Shown: positions 16,325 through 25,533, counted from the first letter of the stretch. The stretch: 39,453 nucleotides of DNA from an uncultured Rhizobium sp. (GCA_945952415.1 CAMFIF010000033.1:1-39453); one strand, 5' to 3'. A program made the numbers and translations. The notes: generated by a model from the sequence alone, not told the origin.

Positions 16325-16758
16325 GCTGGTCTCTCTGTTTGACGGGTTGATTCCGAAAACGGACTGGTTTTCTGGGATCGACCTTAAGCAAGGCGAAGCC
16401 GGATGTCACCACGCCGCCGCCGCCAGCGGAAGAACTTTAGAAGGGGGAAGCGCGCCGCGGAATGCCTGAAACCCAGCCGGCAGCATCCGGGGTCTATTCG
16501 GCTTTCGGTTGTAGTGGCGAGGGCTTAAATCGGCCCCAATAAAGTCATTCAAATTGTTTTCAATCATGCCTGAATCGGCGGGGAGGGCGGGGGGCCGCGC
16601 CGGGGGTGATCCGAAACGGAACAAAGGCCGCCTTTCCTCCTTTCGGATGAGGAAGGCAAAAGGCCGCACATTTTCTTCGCGTTCACCGATTGTATTGAAT
16701 ATGGGAATAGGGTGAGGCAGGACATGAGGCCACGGAAGAGACGAACGTGACAGGACCA
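16325..16758. other. Long gene-free gap between purU and the PerM gene
   Basis: No credible gene was found. On the minus strand TTGAAA (16563-16558), 16 nt and TATTGG (16541-16536) could be a purU promoter, leaving a leader of about 200 nt in which no known riboswitch was recognised. Near 16690-16725 the sequence is AT-richer and may hold the plus-strand promoter of the next gene. Confidence 0.4.
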
Positions 16759-17925
16759 ATGGAACGACCCATGAATGAACGCAGCTGGCTGCTCGGGCCC
16801 CGCTCGGTGGCGCGGTGGCTGCTCGCCTTCACGCTGATTGCGGGCGTCTATTTCTTCCATGGCTTCATCATTCCCGTGCTGGCTGCGCTGGTCATCGGCT
16901 TTGCGAGCTGGCCGCTCTTCAGCCGGCTGACGCGCGCGACCGGCGGCAAGGAAACGCTTGCCGCCGCCATTGCCGTGCTGCTGGTCGTGCTTTTCATCGT
17001 CGTCCCGGTCTCGATCGCCTCGGTCTATGCGGTTCGGGAAATCAAGGTCTGGGCCGTCTGGCTCATCCGGGCCAATGCTGTTGGCGCCGAGGTGCCGCAA
17101 TGGCTGACCGGCATTCCCGTCTTCGGCCAGTCGCTGAGCGAGGAATGGCAGAAGCATTTCGGCCATCCGGGCGGGCTCGGCGAGCTGGTGCAGCTCGTCA
17201 GCGGCGCCAATATCGCCAATATCTATCGCGGCCTTCTGGTCGTCGGCACCTCGGCCTTCCAGTGGATGCTGACGCTGCTCTTCATGCTGATCACGCTTTT
17301 CTTCGTCTATCGCGACGGGCGCCGGCTGGTGGCGCAGGTGGACGTGGTGGGCGAGGCGGTGCTGCCGCAGCGCTGGGAGCGGGTGTCGCGAATCGTGCCG
17401 CAGACGATCAGCGCGACAGTGACAGGCATGACCATCATCGCCATCGGCGAAGGCATCGTGCTGGGCGTCGCCTATTGGCTCGCCGGCGTGCCCTCACCGG
17501 TGACGCTCGGCCTTATCACCGGCATCATGGCCCTCATTCCGGGCGGTGCGCCGCTCAGCTTCACGCTGGTCTCGGTCTATCTGCTCGCCAATGGCGAACA
17601 TGTGGCGGGGCTGGCGCTCTTCGCCTGGGGTTCGATCGAGCTCTTCATCGTCGACAAGACGGTGCGGCCGCGCCTCGTCGGCGGGCCGATCAAGCTGCCC
17701 TTCCTGCCCACCTTCTTCGGCCTCATCGGCGGGGTGAAGACCATGGGCCTGCTCGGCCTTTTCGTCGGACCGGTGCTGATGGCGCTCCTGGTGGCGATAT
17801 GGCGCGAATGGATGCTGGCGATCACCGATTCCTACGGCACCGAAATCATCGAGGAAGAGACACTCGGCCCGCCGCCCGCCCTGCCGGGACCGGTGGAAAA
17901 GGCCCCCGCCAAGCGCCGTGCCTGA
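16759..17925 (+). CDS. AI-2E / PerM family membrane protein
   Basis: The 388-residue polytopic protein of the UPF0118 (PerM, TqsA) family has two N-terminal helices, a soluble middle region and a C-terminal helix cluster. The family signatures are TFFVYRDGRRL-like LFFVYRDGRRL and LALFAWGSIELFIVDKTVRP. Family members have been linked to export of AI-2 or to sodium(lithium)/proton antiport; which applies cannot be told. GTG at 16747 and ATG at 16771 are alternative starts with similar ribosome binding sites. The C-terminal tail (PPALPGPVEKAPAKRRA) is likely cytoplasmic. Confidence 0.88.
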   Translation: MERPMNERSWLLGPRSVARWLLAFTLIAGVYFFHGFIIPVLAALVIGFASWPLFSRLTRATGGKETLAAAIAVLLVVLFIVVPVSIASVYAVREIKVWAVWLIRANAVGAEVPQWLTGIPVFGQSLSEEWQKHFGHPGGLGELVQLVSGANIANIYRGLLVVGTSAFQWMLTLLFMLITLFFVYRDGRRLVAQVDVVGEAVLPQRWERVSRIVPQTISATVTGMTIIAIGEGIVLGVAYWLAGVPSPVTLGLITGIMALIPGGAPLSFTLVSVYLLANGEHVAGLALFAWGSIELFIVDKTVRPRLVGGPIKLPFLPTFFGLIGGVKTMGLLGLFVGPVLMALLVAIWREWMLAITDSYGTEIIEEETLGPPPALPGPVEKAPAKRRA

Positions 17926-17974
17926 GGCGGGCCCGACCGATTGCCGCAGGCCCGCGTCGCGGGCCGCGTTTAAC

Positions 17975-18003
17975 TTGACAACAGGTCTCATCTTTCATTA
18001 TCT
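17975..18003 (+). promoter_or_regulatory. bfd-bfr promoter with a TGA-N9-TCA box
   Basis: TTGACA (17975-17980), a 17-nt spacer and TTATCT (17998-18003) form a promoter. TGACAACAGGTCTCA (17976-17990) fits TGA-N9-TCA, the IRO/RirA pattern, and overlaps the -35. A GC-rich palindrome at 17949-17965 just upstream may terminate the preceding gene. Confidence 0.6.
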
Positions 18004-18055
18004 CGGATCCAGCGGGCCGCCTTTTCAGCCGGTCCAGGCTTCATGGAGTACCGGG

Positions 18056-18367
18056 ATGCTCGTCTGCAGCTGCAATTTCATCACCGACAGGGAAATCCGC
18101 GAGACCATCGTGTCGATGCTCGACGAGGATTGCTGGCAGCTCATCGTTCCCCTCAAGGTCTATCGCGCCATGGAGAAGCGCGGGCGCTGCTGCGGCTGTT
18201 TCCCCAATGTCGTCGACATCATCGTCGAAACGACGGAAGCCTATCATCGCGATCGCCAGTCTCCCCAGGATCAGGTTGTGACCTATCTAGACAGGATCAG
18301 AACATTCCGCGACGAAGCAAGGAGACTGGAACATGAAAGGCGACACACGGGTCATCGAGCGGCTTAA
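18056..18367 (+). CDS. bfd: Bacterioferritin-associated ferredoxin
   Basis: Bfd is a small [2Fe-2S] protein that reduces ferric iron inside bacterioferritin so it can be released. The 103-residue protein has Cys ligands C4 and C6 (CSC) and the pair C45/C48 within GRCCGCFP; C46 is extra. GGAG lies about 8 nt upstream of the chosen ATG, while the in-frame extension to 17918 would run through the promoter. It overlaps bfr by 35 nt, so the two are translationally linked. The C-terminal tail of about 40 residues is longer than in E. coli Bfd. Confidence 0.9.
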   Translation: MLVCSCNFITDREIRETIVSMLDEDCWQLIVPLKVYRAMEKRGRCCGCFPNVVDIIVETTEAYHRDRQSPQDQVVTYLDRIRTFRDEARRLEHERRHTGHRAA

Positions 18368-18818
18368 CGAGGCACTGTTCCTCGAACTCGGGGCCGTCAA
18401 CCAGTATTGGCTGCATTACCGGCTGCTCGAAGACTGGGGCTATACCAAGCTCGCGCGCAAGGAGCGCGCCGAATCCATCGAGGAAATGCAGCATGCGGAC
18501 CGTCTGGTCCAGCGCATCATCTTCCTGGAAGGCCATCCCAACCTCCAGTCCGTCGCACCGCTGCGCATCGGCCAGACCGTGCGGGAAGTGCTGGAAGCCG
18601 ATCTCGCCGGCGAATATGACGCCCGCACCTCCTACAAGCTCTCGCGCGAAATCTGTCAGGAGGTGGGCGATTACGTGTCCATGAACCTGTTCGATGCGCT
18701 TCTGGAAGACGAGGAAGGCCATATCGACTTCCTCGAAACCCAGCTGGAACTGCTCGGCAAGATCGGGGAAGAGCGCTACGCGCTGCTGAATGCCGCCCCG
18801 GCAGACGAAGCGCCCTAA
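18333..18818 (+). CDS. bfr: Bacterioferritin
   Basis: Bfr forms a 24-subunit, haem-containing shell that oxidises and stores iron. The 161-residue protein has all ferroxidase residues (E18, Y25, E51, H54, E94, E127, H130) and the haem ligand M52. AAGGAG inside the end of bfd precedes the start. Being co-transcribed with bfd gives storage and release in one operon, next to the exbBD-tonB iron-uptake genes. Confidence 0.97.
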   Translation: MKGDTRVIERLNEALFLELGAVNQYWLHYRLLEDWGYTKLARKERAESIEEMQHADRLVQRIIFLEGHPNLQSVAPLRIGQTVREVLEADLAGEYDARTSYKLSREICQEVGDYVSMNLFDALLEDEEGHIDFLETQLELLGKIGEERYALLNAAPADEAP

Positions 18819-18833
18819 GGCCCATCCATTCCG

Positions 18834-18864
18834 AAAGGCCCTGCCTTTTCAGGGACGGGCCTTT
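18834..18864 (+). terminator. Terminator after bfr
   Basis: AAAGGCCC (18834-18841) pairs with GGGCCTTT (18857-18864) over a 15-nt loop that holds CTTTTC. It lies 15 nt after the bfr stop. Only a short T-run follows. Confidence 0.6.
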
Positions 18865-18880
18865 CCCTCATCTGTAAACA

Positions 18881-18895
18881 TGATTTTTTTAATCA
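18881..18895. promoter_or_regulatory. IRO/RirA-type iron box upstream of exbB
   Basis: TGATTTTTTTAATCA fits TGA-N9-TCA, and its arms extend to five palindromic bases (TGATT/AATCA). It ends 5 nt before the -35 of the exbB promoter. RirA is the iron-sulfur repressor of iron uptake in rhizobia. The match is by pattern only. Confidence 0.65.
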
Positions 18896-18899
18896 ACTA

Positions 18900-18928
18900 T
18901 TGTCAGGCCGGGATTCCCGCTCTATAGA
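18900..18928 (+). promoter_or_regulatory. exbB-exbD-tonB promoter
   Basis: TTGTCA (18900-18905), 17 nt and TATAGA (18923-18928) form a good promoter. The start would be near 18935, giving a leader of about 130 nt. Confidence 0.65.
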
Positions 18929-19064
18929 ACCAGACATGCGGTGTGCCCGAAGGGGGCAGGCCCTTGATATCTCGATGTTTCAGCGCCCTTTCGATGCGGA
19001 GCCGTGACGGTTCTGCAAGGCCTTTCGGCTGGCCGTTTGAGGGCACGGATAGAGGGGATTGGCA

Positions 19065-19901
19065 ATGATGACCGATCAGCGAATGCGAGGCATAAAGGGT
19101 GGGGCGGCATGGCTCGTCGCCCTCTTCTTCGCCCTGCCGGGGCAGGCGCAGGACTTGGCCGGCGGTCTCGCTGGCACGCGGCCGCTGCCGCACGGCCTTT
19201 CGCCGCTTGGCATGTTCATGGCGGCCGATATCGTGGTGCAGGGCGTGATGGCGGGCCTTGCGGCCGCTGCACTTCTCACCCTCACCATCCTTCTTGCGAA
19301 AAGCCTCGAAATTTTCATCGCCCGGCGCGGCTTGCGGCGGGGGCTGGCCATTGCGTCCGGTGCGCTTTCGCTGGAAGAAGCCGCCCGTCTTGCGGCCGGG
19401 CGGGCCGATCCCGCGGCGCTGATGATCGAGGCCGCGCGCGAGGAAAGCGCGCTCACCGGCTCTGCCGTGGAAGCGGCGGGTGGTTCGGGCCTCAAGGCGC
19501 GGGTCGCCTCGGCGCTCGCGCGCATCGAAATCCACTCCGCCGCGCGCCTCACGCGCGGCACCGGGCTTCTCGCCACCATCGGTTCGGTCGGCCCCTTTGT
19601 CGGGCTGTTCGGCACGGTCTGGGGCATCATGAATGCCTTCATCGGCATCAGCGAGGCGCAGACGACCAATCTGGCCGTGGTGGCCCCCGGTATTGCCGAG
19701 GCGCTGCTTGCCACCGCCATCGGCCTCGTCGCCGCCATTCCCGCTGTCGTGATCTATAACGGGCTGCAACGGGCCAATGCCGCCTATCGCCGCCTGCTGG
19801 GCGATGCCGCAAGCGCGGTGGAAAGGCTGGTCAGCCGCGATCTCGACCGGCGGCTTGCGAAATCGGGCGGCGGCGTTCGTCCGCTCGCCGCTGCGGAGTA
19901 G
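19065..19901 (+). CDS. exbB: TonB-system energising protein ExbB
   Basis: ExbB is the proton-channel scaffold that, with ExbD, energises TonB for siderophore and haem uptake across the outer membrane. The 278-residue protein has an N-terminal signal-like segment and then three membrane helices. The hallmark stretch [21 protein letters not shown] and the later [19 protein letters not shown] are present. GAGGGG lies before the ATG at 19065; an upstream TTG is possible but weaker. It is the first gene of exbB-exbD-tonB, 4 nt before exbD. Confidence 0.95.
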   Translation: MMTDQRMRGIKGGAAWLVALFFALPGQAQDLAGGLAGTRPLPHGLSPLGMFMAADIVVQGVMAGLAAAALLTLTILLAKSLEIFIARRGLRRGLAIASGALSLEEAARLAAGRADPAALMIEAAREESALTGSAVEAAGGSGLKARVASALARIEIHSAARLTRGTGLLATIGSVGPFVGLFGTVWGIMNAFIGISEAQTTNLAVVAPGIAEALLATAIGLVAAIPAVVIYNGLQRANAAYRRLLGDAASAVERLVSRDLDRRLAKSGGGVRPLAAAE

Positions 19902-19905
19902 GCGC

Positions 19906-20352
19906 ATGGCAGGCGGTATCGGAAGGGAGAGCGGCGAGGGGCCCGAGGAACTGAGCGAGATCAATGTCACGCCCTTTATCGACGTGATGCTGGTTCTGCT
20001 GATCATCTTCATGGTGGCAGCACCGCTCGCCACCGTGGATGTGAAGGTGGACCTGCCGGCCGCCCGCGCCGAGGCGGAGAAGAAGCCGGACAAGCCGGTG
20101 ACGGTGACGCTCGGCGAGGACCTTGCCCTTTCGCTCGGCAATGAGCGGGTGGCGCGGGAGACACTGGCCACGGAGATCGACCGGCTGACCGGCGGCGATC
20201 GCGAGACGCGGATTTTCCTGCGCGCCGACAAGACGGTGGACTACGGCGCCTTCATGGATGTGATGAACCTGCTGCGCGGCGCGGGCTATCTGAAGATCGC
20301 CCTTGTCGGCCTCGATCAGGGAGGGCCGCCGCTTGCGGGGGCAACGCCATGA
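19906..20352 (+). CDS. exbD: TonB-system energising protein ExbD
   Basis: The 148-residue protein has a short cytoplasmic start (ELSEINVTPFIDVMLVLLIIF), a single membrane helix carrying the proton-relay Asp in NVTPFIDVML, and a periplasmic domain ending LKIALVGL. It forms the channel with ExbB. GGAG lies about 8 nt upstream of the ATG. It overlaps tonB by ATGA. Confidence 0.95.
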   Translation: MAGGIGRESGEGPEELSEINVTPFIDVMLVLLIIFMVAAPLATVDVKVDLPAARAEAEKKPDKPVTVTLGEDLALSLGNERVARETLATEIDRLTGGDRETRIFLRADKTVDYGAFMDVMNLLRGAGYLKIALVGLDQGGPPLAGATP

Positions 20353-21305
20353 GCCGCTGGAGCGACCATCTGCACCGCCGCCTTACCTGGGCCGAGGGGG
20401 CGATCTGGGCGACGGCCCTTCTGACCGTCAGCGCCGCCTGCGCGGCCGCCGCGATCCTGGTGCCTGAACCCACCGAAAGCGCCGGCGAGGCCGCGCCGCA
20501 GGCCGCGATCATGATCGAGCTTGCCCCGGAACCGGAAGCGGTGAAGACCGATGCGAATGCGGTGACCGAAGACCGGAAGGACGCAGCCGAACGACCCGAC
20601 CCGCCACAGGAAGCGGAGCCGGAACGGGAAGCGCCGCTCGCCGCAGCCCTGCCGCCCGTGCCGCAAACGGAAAGGGCGCCCGAACCGGTGACGCCGCCCG
20701 AGCCGAAGGCAAAGGCAGAGCCGCCGCTTGAGACCGCCTCGCTACCCGAACCGCCGCCGGTGGCCGCGCCCGATCCGCTGGAAAGCCAGATGCTGGCGGC
20801 CCTTTCCGAGGTGGATGTGCCGCTGCCGATCGCCCGGCCGAAGCCGGAGCCGAGGCGCCAGCCGCAGAAGGCTGCGGAACAGCGCCCCGAGAAGAAAGAA
20901 ACCGAGCGCCGCAGACCCAAGCGCGAACCCGCTTCCGCGGCACAGACGCAGGCTTCGGCCGTGGCTAAAAGCGCGACGCGCAATGCCGCGCAACAGACGG
21001 TCGCCTCCTCCAGCGTCAGCAAGGGCGATTCCTCGCGCTGGAAGGCGCGGGTGGTGGCCCATCTGGAACGGCGCAAGCGCTATCCGGCAGCCGCCCGGGC
21101 GCGGGGCGAGGAGGGCACGGTGCTGGTGGCCTTCCGGATCGATTCCGGTGGACGGGTGCTTTCCGCCTCGCTTGCCCGGTCCTCCGGCCACAGCGCACTG
21201 GATGAGGCAGCGCTTGCCATGGTGACGCGCGCCTCCCCCGTGCCGGCCCCGCCGGAAGGAACTGGCACGACGCTGACCGCGCCGGTGCGTTTCGTTCGCC
21301 GCTAG
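20349..21305 (+). CDS. tonB: Energy transducer TonB
   Basis: TonB spans the periplasm and passes the energy of the ExbBD channel to outer-membrane receptors. The 318-residue protein has an N-terminal membrane anchor (about 18-38), a long Pro/Glu/Ala-rich spacer (about 45-195, many EP and KP pairs) and the C-terminal domain (RRKRYPAAARARGEEGTVLVAF ... VRFVRR). The YPAAARARGEEG motif is typical. The start overlaps the exbD stop (ATGA). No receptor gene is adjacent. Confidence 0.94.
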   Translation: MSRWSDHLHRRLTWAEGAIWATALLTVSAACAAAAILVPEPTESAGEAAPQAAIMIELAPEPEAVKTDANAVTEDRKDAAERPDPPQEAEPEREAPLAAALPPVPQTERAPEPVTPPEPKAKAEPPLETASLPEPPPVAAPDPLESQMLAALSEVDVPLPIARPKPEPRRQPQKAAEQRPEKKETERRRPKREPASAAQTQASAVAKSATRNAAQQTVASSSVSKGDSSRWKARVVAHLERRKRYPAAARARGEEGTVLVAFRIDSGGRVLSASLARSSGHSALDEAALAMVTRASPVPAPPEGTGTTLTAPVRFVRR

Positions 21306-21327
21306 GGCGGGGAACTTAGCCGCTGGC

Positions 21328-22524
21328 TTACATTTCCGCCTGGATCGCCGCGCCGCGCAGGCCCTTCAGCCGCGCCCGGCCCGGCCGCCCCCCGGTATAG
21401 CCGGACAGGCGGCTGAGCCCATAGAGCCGCACCGGCTGGGCGCGCCCCTTCACCAGATGTTCGCCGAGATCCACCGCCTGCATCCCGCGGGGAAGCGCCA
21501 GCCGGTCGATGAGATCGGAGGAGATCACCACCCGCTCGTTCAGTTCCTTGGCGAGATGTTCCAGCCGCGCGGCAATGTTCACCGTATTGCCGAAATAGGT
21601 GATCTTTCGGTGATCGATGCCCACTTCGCCGGTCACGACCGGGCCCGCATGCAGCGCGGCCCTGAGCCGCGGCACGCGCCCGTGCTGGCGCTGCCAGCGC
21701 GCCTCGTGGCGGGCGATGTCCTCCATGATGTCGAAGACGCAGTGGATGCAGGCTCCCCGCTTCAGGCCCTTGTCCAGCGGCCAGGTGATCATGGCGGCAT
21801 CGCCGATATAGTCATCCACCGCCCCGCCATGGCGGCGCACATGCGGGTCCATCATGGCATAGAGGGCGGCCAGCAGCCGCAGGGTTTCGCGGTCGCCACG
21901 GGCTTCCGCATAGGACACGGAATCCACGAGGTCGAGGAAGAGGAAGACGCGCTCCTCCTCCACCGGGTTGCGGTAGCGCCCGGTGATCAGGCTGATGAAG
22001 ACGCGCCGCCCCAGCAATTCCCGCACCTGCAACAGGAAAACCATCAGGCCCGAGCCGGCCAGCGTATAGAGGAAGACATCCGTGGGCAGGGTCTCGAGGC
22101 TCTGCCAGTCGCCGGGGATCAGGCCGGTGGCATGCACCACGACCGAGCCCAGCATGTAACCAAGATTGACAAGCAGAAAGGTGGCGACGAGGCTGATGGC
22201 GAAATAGACGGGCGTGGTCTGCCGCTTCAGCCAGCTGTGAAACCGGCTGCCCGGAAAGCCCAGCCGGAAGAGGATGATGGGCACCCCGCAAAACAGCGCA
22301 TAGGTGATCGAGCCCATGATGAATTCGCCGCCGATGAACAGGTAGGCATAAAGGACGCCCAGAAGGACGGTGGCGGCGACGATCACGAGCCAGAAAAAAA
22401 CGGCATTGAGGAAGCGCGTGGGCAAGGGGCACCTTGGGCTTTTTGCGAAGCGGTGCAGACTGCTTAAACCCAAGCGGGTGCCGCGTCTATCGCCACCCCC
22501 AGGACAGGGGAGGGGCTGCACCAT
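21328..22524 (-). CDS. Membrane-bound class III adenylate/guanylate cyclase
   Basis: The N-terminal part has about five or six hydrophobic helices (from FFWLVIVAATVLLGVLYAYL on). The C-terminal catalytic domain has the metal-binding Asp in FLFLDLVDSVSYAEA and in DDYIGDAAMITW, and the transition-state NTVNIAARLE. It should make cAMP (or cGMP) in response to a membrane signal. The start is uncertain: GTG at 22587, ATG at 22524 and TTG at 22425 are all in frame and none has a strong ribosome binding site. It is divergent from the WGR gene and convergent with tonB. Confidence 0.82.
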   Translation of the reverse strand: MVQPLPCPGGGDRRGTRLGLSSLHRFAKSPRCPLPTRFLNAVFFWLVIVAATVLLGVLYAYLFIGGEFIMGSITYALFCGVPIILFRLGFPGSRFHSWLKRQTTPVYFAISLVATFLLVNLGYMLGSVVVHATGLIPGDWQSLETLPTDVFLYTLAGSGLMVFLLQVRELLGRRVFISLITGRYRNPVEEERVFLFLDLVDSVSYAEARGDRETLRLLAALYAMMDPHVRRHGGAVDDYIGDAAMITWPLDKGLKRGACIHCVFDIMEDIARHEARWQRQHGRVPRLRAALHAGPVVTGEVGIDHRKITYFGNTVNIAARLEHLAKELNERVVISSDLIDRLALPRGMQAVDLGEHLVKGRAQPVRLYGLSRLSGYTGGRPGRARLKGLRGAAIQAEM

Positions 22525-22604
22525 CACGAACGTGAATCGATGCTGCGCAACCGATTCAAAACAATCATTGGACGGGGAATCCCGCACTCTGCTCTTCTTG
22601 CGGC

Positions 22605-22871
22605 ATGATCGCCACCGCCTTTCAGATCCATGTCGAACGCATCGACCCCGCCCGCAACATGGCGCGCTTCTACGCGCTCAGCATCGAGCCCTGCCTGTTC
22701 GGCGTGGCGCTGGTGCGCCGCTGGGGGCGGATCGGCACCGGCGGGCGGGCGCAGGTGGAGCCCATGGCCTCGGAACAGGAGGCGGTGCGCCGCTTCCTGG
22801 CGCTCGCCGCTTCCAAGAAACGGCGCGGATATCGCCCCCCACCCTCAAATTTGCGAGGGCAGAAGGATTGA
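22605..22871 (+). CDS. WGR-domain protein
   Basis: The 88-residue protein consists of one WGR domain: WGRIGTGGRAQVEPM (about 40-54) gives the family its name. WGR domains bind nucleic acid in PARPs and in bacterial regulators. Short stand-alone copies are common in rhizobia and their function is unknown. The basic C-terminus (KKRRGYRPPP) fits DNA or RNA contact. It has its own start just downstream of the cyclase promoter region. Confidence 0.85.
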   Translation: MIATAFQIHVERIDPARNMARFYALSIEPCLFGVALVRRWGRIGTGGRAQVEPMASEQEAVRRFLALAASKKRRGYRPPPSNLRGQKD

Positions 22872-22887
22872 CGAGGCCCACTGCTAT

Positions 22888-22916
22888 TTGATTAATTCAA
22901 TTTGATTGAATCTATA
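22888..22916 (+). promoter_or_regulatory. Putative promoter and inverted repeat before the hexosaminidase gene
   Basis: TTGATT (22888-22893), 17 nt and TCTATA (22911-22916) may be the promoter. The spacer carries ATTCAA-N5-TTGAAT (22895-22911), a 6-bp inverted repeat well placed as an operator, perhaps for the ROK regulator at 25534-26721. The link is inferred. Confidence 0.45.
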
Positions 22917-22939
22917 TCGCATGGGAGATGGCGCTGATC

Positions 22940-24946
22940 ATGGCTGAACCGGCTTTTCGTTTCGAAACCGAATGGGTCCCCGCGGATGAAGGTGGCGAAC
23001 CCGCCTATATCCTGAAGCTCACCAACCGTTCGGGGCGGGGGCTCGAAGGGTTCCGCCTGGCCGTCAGCGGCCCGGGCCGGGTGGATCCGGCAGGCGAAGT
23101 CGAGGGTGGTTCGATCGGCACGCGCCTTTCCAACCATACGACCTTTCTGCCCCCGGAGGGCCTGGTGCTGCAGCCCGGCGAAACCTGGACGATCACGGTT
23201 CGCAAGCTGAGCTGGCAGTTCCGCCACTGGAATGACGGCGCGCGCGGCGCCTATCTGGTGCTTTCCGACGGATCGACCATCGACCTGAAGACCGAACCCA
23301 CCGCCTCGCGCAGCTCCAATGCCACCTTCAAGCGCGGCATCGAGACCTGGCCGGTGCCCGCCGTGCCGCCGGTGCCGGTTTCGATCATTCCCTGGCCGGA
23401 ACGGGTGGTGGTGGCCGGCCAGCGCACCGCACCGGCGGGCTTTGCCGTCAAGGCGGCGAATGCGGCCGGGAAGGCCGCCGCCGAGGCCTTCGCCTCCCTC
23501 GCCGACGCGCTCTTTCCCGCAGACGGGCTTTCCCGCAGTGAGGCGGAAGGCGGCGTGCCGGTGATGCTGACGCCCGCCGAAGGGCTTGGTGCGGAAGCCT
23601 ACCGGATCGATTTTACCGGCGAGGCGATCTCCGTTTCCGCTTCCGCCCAGGCGGGCTTCTTCTACGGGCTCGTGACGCTCGGCCAGATCTGGCGGGGCGC
23701 CAAGCTCTATCCCAATGCCTATAGTTTCCCGGCGGCGGGCCGCATCGAGGACAGCCCCGGCATGGGCTGGCGCGGCATGCATCTGGATGTGGCGCGGCAA
23801 TTCTATGCGACGTCGGAAATCCGCCGGCTTCTCGCCATCCTCGCCTGGAACAAGCTCAACCGCTTCCACTGGCACCTGACCGATGACGAAGCCTGGCGGG
23901 TGGAAATCGAGGCCTATCCCTCCCTGACCGAGATCGGCGCCTGGCGCGGCGAGGGCCTGCCGATCCCCGCCCTTCTTGGCACCGGGGCGGCCAGGACCGG
24001 CGGCTATTATTCGAAGGCCGCCGTGCGCGAAATCGTGGCGCTTGCCAGATCCTACGGCATCGAGGTGGTACCGGAGATCGACCTGCCCGGCCATTCCTTC
24101 GCGATGATCGCGGCTCTTCCCGAGCTGAAGGACCCCGCCGAAACCGGCGAATACCAGTCGGTGCAGGGTTTCCCGAACAATTGCATCAACCCCGCGCGCG
24201 AAAAGACCTATGAGGTGCTGGACCGCATTTTCGAGGAACTCGTGGAGCTCTTCCCCTTCCGCACCATTCACGTCGGCGCGGACGAGGTGCCGCTCGGCGC
24301 CTGGTCGGGATCGCCCGAAGCGCTTGCCCTGCTGACCGAGCTGGCGGGCGAGGAGGTGGCAAGCCAGCATGCCCGGCGGCTCAACGTGCTCACCAACACC
24401 CATGGCGCGGATGATATCGAGGGATCGGGCGCCGCCGTGCTGCAGGCGGTCTTCCTGGAGCGGGTGCAGAAAATGCTCGCCGCCCGCGGCTGCGTGACCG
24501 GCGGCTGGGAAGAGGCCGCCCATGGCAATGTGATCGACAAGGCGATGAGCTATCTCTGCGGCTGGCGCAGCGTCGAAGTCTCCGCATCGCTTGCCCGGCA
24601 GGGCTATGACATGGTGGTCTGCCCCGGCCAGGTCTATTACCTCGACATGGCCAACAGCCCGGATTGGGACGAGCCCGGCGCCAGCTGGGCCGGCTGGTCG
24701 GACTGCGACAAGCTCTATCATTTCGATCCCGTGGAGGGCTGGAGCGAGGCGGAAAAGTCCAGGCTGCGCGGCATCCAGGCCTGCCTCTGGTCGGAATCGG
24801 CGCTTGACCGCGGCATTGCCGACCGGCTGATCTTCCCGCGCCTTTCCGCCCTTGCCGAAAGCGCCTGGACGCGCCCGGGGGCGAAATCCTTCGAACGCTT
24901 CAAGGCGGCCGCCGCCCTGATGCCCGTGCTGTACGGCTATCCGTGA
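22940..24946 (+). CDS. Beta-N-acetylhexosaminidase (GH20)
   Basis: The 668-residue enzyme should remove terminal beta-linked GlcNAc or GalNAc from chito-oligosaccharides or glycans. The order is an N-terminal beta-sandwich carbohydrate-binding-like domain (about 1-135), a GH20b-like domain (about 145-265) and a TIM barrel with GWRGMHLDVARQF, FHWHLTDDEAWR and the catalytic Asp-Glu in HVGADEVPLGAW. No signal peptide is visible, so it is probably cytoplasmic. ATG at 22928 is an alternative start, but it would leave no room for a ribosome binding site. Confidence 0.93.
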   Translation: MAEPAFRFETEWVPADEGGEPAYILKLTNRSGRGLEGFRLAVSGPGRVDPAGEVEGGSIGTRLSNHTTFLPPEGLVLQPGETWTITVRKLSWQFRHWNDGARGAYLVLSDGSTIDLKTEPTASRSSNATFKRGIETWPVPAVPPVPVSIIPWPERVVVAGQRTAPAGFAVKAANAAGKAAAEAFASLADALFPADGLSRSEAEGGVPVMLTPAEGLGAEAYRIDFTGEAISVSASAQAGFFYGLVTLGQIWRGAKLYPNAYSFPAAGRIEDSPGMGWRGMHLDVARQFYATSEIRRLLAILAWNKLNRFHWHLTDDEAWRVEIEAYPSLTEIGAWRGEGLPIPALLGTGAARTGGYYSKAAVREIVALARSYGIEVVPEIDLPGHSFAMIAALPELKDPAETGEYQSVQGFPNNCINPAREKTYEVLDRIFEELVELFPFRTIHVGADEVPLGAWSGSPEALALLTELAGEEVASQHARRLNVLTNTHGADDIEGSGAAVLQAVFLERVQKMLAARGCVTGGWEEAAHGNVIDKAMSYLCGWRSVEVSASLARQGYDMVVCPGQVYYLDMANSPDWDEPGASWAGWSDCDKLYHFDPVEGWSEAEKSRLRGIQACLWSESALDRGIADRLIFPRLSALAESAWTRPGAKSFERFKAAAALMPVLYGYP

Positions 24947-24947
24947 C

Positions 24948-25475
24948 CTATCCGAAGAGGCCCGGCAGAAGCGGGGCCTCTTCCGGCATGGACGCCCCTT
25001 CCAGCCGGAGCATCCGGAACTTGGTGGAAAGACCGCCGGGGGCTGAAAAGCCGCCGGCCTTGCCCTCTGCCGCCACCACCCGGTGGCAGGGCACCACGAG
25101 CGGCCAGGGATTGCGCGCCATGGCAACGCCCACGCTTCGGGCTTCGCCGGGAAGCCCGGCCCGCGCGGCAAGCGCGCCATAGGTGAGCGTCATGCCGCGC
25201 GGCACGGCGCGAAGGGCCCCGTAGATCGCCCGCTCCCGCGGGCCGAGTGCCGAGTCATCCAGCGGAATATCGTCGAAACTCACCGGCGCCCCGGCAAAAT
25301 AGGCGCGGATGCGCTCCGCCCAGCCCTCAGCCGCATGGTCCGCATTCAGCGGCATCTCCTTTGAAAGCGCGAGCGCGGGATCGGGCAGGCGGGTGCGGAG
25401 AAGCCCGCGCCCGGACCAGACCATGCGAAACGGGCCCCAGGCGGTATCGAAATCGAGTGTCTGAAGATCGGTCAT
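24948..25475 (-). CDS. ogt: Methylated-DNA-[protein]-cysteine S-methyltransferase
   Basis: This suicide DNA-repair protein takes the alkyl group from O6-alkylguanine onto its own cysteine. The 175-residue protein has the acceptor C130 in PCHRVV, the HTH-like TYGALAARAGLPGEARSVG before it, and the final FSAPGGLSTKFRML. It is of the Ogt type, with no Ada N-domain. GAGG 5 nt upstream fixes the start; the in-frame extension to 25604 is not credible. Its stop lies 1 nt from the stop of the convergent hexosaminidase gene. Confidence 0.94.
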   Translation of the reverse strand: MTDLQTLDFDTAWGPFRMVWSGRGLLRTRLPDPALALSKEMPLNADHAAEGWAERIRAYFAGAPVSFDDIPLDDSALGPRERAIYGALRAVPRGMTLTYGALAARAGLPGEARSVGVAMARNPWPLVVPCHRVVAAEGKAGGFSAPGGLSTKFRMLRLEGASMPEEAPLLPGLFG

Positions 25476-25533
25476 CTCCCACCTCCTCGCCGGACTATAG
25501 GCCGGGGAGGAGCGGGGGGCCACCCGGAAACCG

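Noticed and set aside
16564..17166. 200-codon minus-strand frame opposite the PerM gene
   Set aside because: It is a shadow of the PerM coding frame with low-complexity charged sequence and no family match.
18333..18367. Frameshift between bfd and bfr
   Set aside because: Both frames are complete and match family lengths at the conserved parts; a 35-nt overlap with an internal ribosome binding site explains it.
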